From an uncultured Mollicutes bacterium (lineage in GTDB: Bacteria; Bacillota_I; Bacilli_A; ML615J-28; CAG-313): 64,000 bases of DNA. Below, in pieces: positions 63,852-64,000 of the stretch. The notes beneath the pieces are model-generated. The model was not told the DNA's origin, ran no database searches, and worked only from the letters and a program-made list of their open reading frames with translations. The stretch lies in assembly GCA_900539265.1 (NCBI GenBank), contig UQBM01000002.1:27433-91432 (forward strand). The letters are read 5' to 3'. The first letter of the stretch is position 1, and each line of letters begins with the position of its first letter. The translations under genes and the position numbers were made by a program.

Positions 63852-64000
63852 TGTAGACACAAAAAGAACTTATACAAACCCTTGTTCAATTCTATATTGA
63901 ACGGGGGTTTTATATTGTAATGAATAAGCTAATCTTTGCGTATTAAAATATTTAATATAGTCATTTATTGCTATATTAATATCTTCTGCCAAATAAATTT
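63852..64000 (-). mobile_element. IS3-family insertion sequence, one end (cut by window edge)
   Basis: The terminus begins TGTAGACACAAAAAGAACTT, starting with the T-G dinucleotide common at IS3-family ends. The transposase reads inward from the window edge and ends 18 bases inside this terminus. The rest of the element, its other end and any target duplication lie outside the window. Confidence 0.85.
63870..64000 (-). CDS. IS3-family transposase (OrfB), C-terminal part
   Basis: The last 43 residues of a transposase are visible, ending INDYIKYFNTQR, LAYSLQYKTPVQYRIEQGFV and a stop at 63870-63872. The pattern N-T-Q-R-L-A-Y-S-L-x-x-x-T-P-x-Q-Y-R is diagnostic of the OrfB integrase end of IS150-type elements. 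The catalytic DDE residues are outside the window. Confidence 0.9.
   Translation of the reverse strand, partial: IYLAEDINIAINDYIKYFNTQRLAYSLQYKTPVQYRIEQGFV

Overview
The window is AT-rich DNA (roughly 30% G+C by eye) from a low-GC Gram-positive bacterium of the Bacilli/Mollicutes neighbourhood. This is an inference from gene content: an RlmI-type methylase, a ytfI-ytfJ (gerW) pair, a YtxK-like methylase, HI0933-type flavoprotein, TrkAH, an ECF sigma factor and many gut-Firmicute-like membrane proteins. TGA is used as a stop (for example the M18 peptidase at 22503) and Trp is TGG, so the code is the standard bacterial one and not the Mycoplasma code. murA, dapF and an amidase suggest a peptidoglycan wall. 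No rRNA, tRNA or CRISPR array was seen. Almost all genes are on the minus strand.

Layout. 1-2.3 kb: tail of an unknown plus-strand gene, then a badly decayed secreted Big_2-type gene. 2.3-9.1 kb: dusB with threonine aldolase, three plus-strand small membrane genes, then an rlmI-dapF-alanine symporter operon. 9.3-17.2 kb: an XRE regulator with dyad operators, a cysteine-synthase-like enzyme, an operon of flavoprotein, methylase and double-GNAT protein, ytfI-gerW, yidD, and a HAD phosphatase with an RsuA-type pseudouridine synthase. 17.4-27.2 kb: a 1472-residue secreted glycosidase-like protein on a helical stalk, TspO, an overlapping ABC-F/M29/M18 cluster, and rpmE with a structured leader.

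27.3-43.3 kb is the most remarkable part. Two adjacent, separately promoted genes encode proteins of 4055 and 1178 residues. Each starts with a four-helix CvpA-like membrane domain and continues as a long acidic helical repeat region of about 176-187 residues per unit, predicted to lie outside the cell. The two are paralogous, and the larger contains a recent 549-bp in-frame duplication. I know of no described system with this architecture.

43.3-51.5 kb: murA, aspA, and a trkA-trkH-amidase-pseudouridine synthase-lipoprotein operon. 51.5-54.1 kb: an ECF sigma factor, its overlapping anti-sigma gene and a lipoprotein whose C-terminal half resembles the anti-sigma ectodomain. The sigma and lipoprotein genes share an upstream element with identical spacing, suggesting an autoregulated envelope-stress module. 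54.1-58.9 kb: a PAP2-like protein and a MarR-controlled heterodimeric ABC exporter whose first subunit is interrupted by two single-base frameshifts. Twin 13-bp operators flank the marR promoter. 58.9-64 kb: glyA after a DUF1700/DUF4097-like gene, a MATE-like transporter, and the end of an IS3-family element running off the window.
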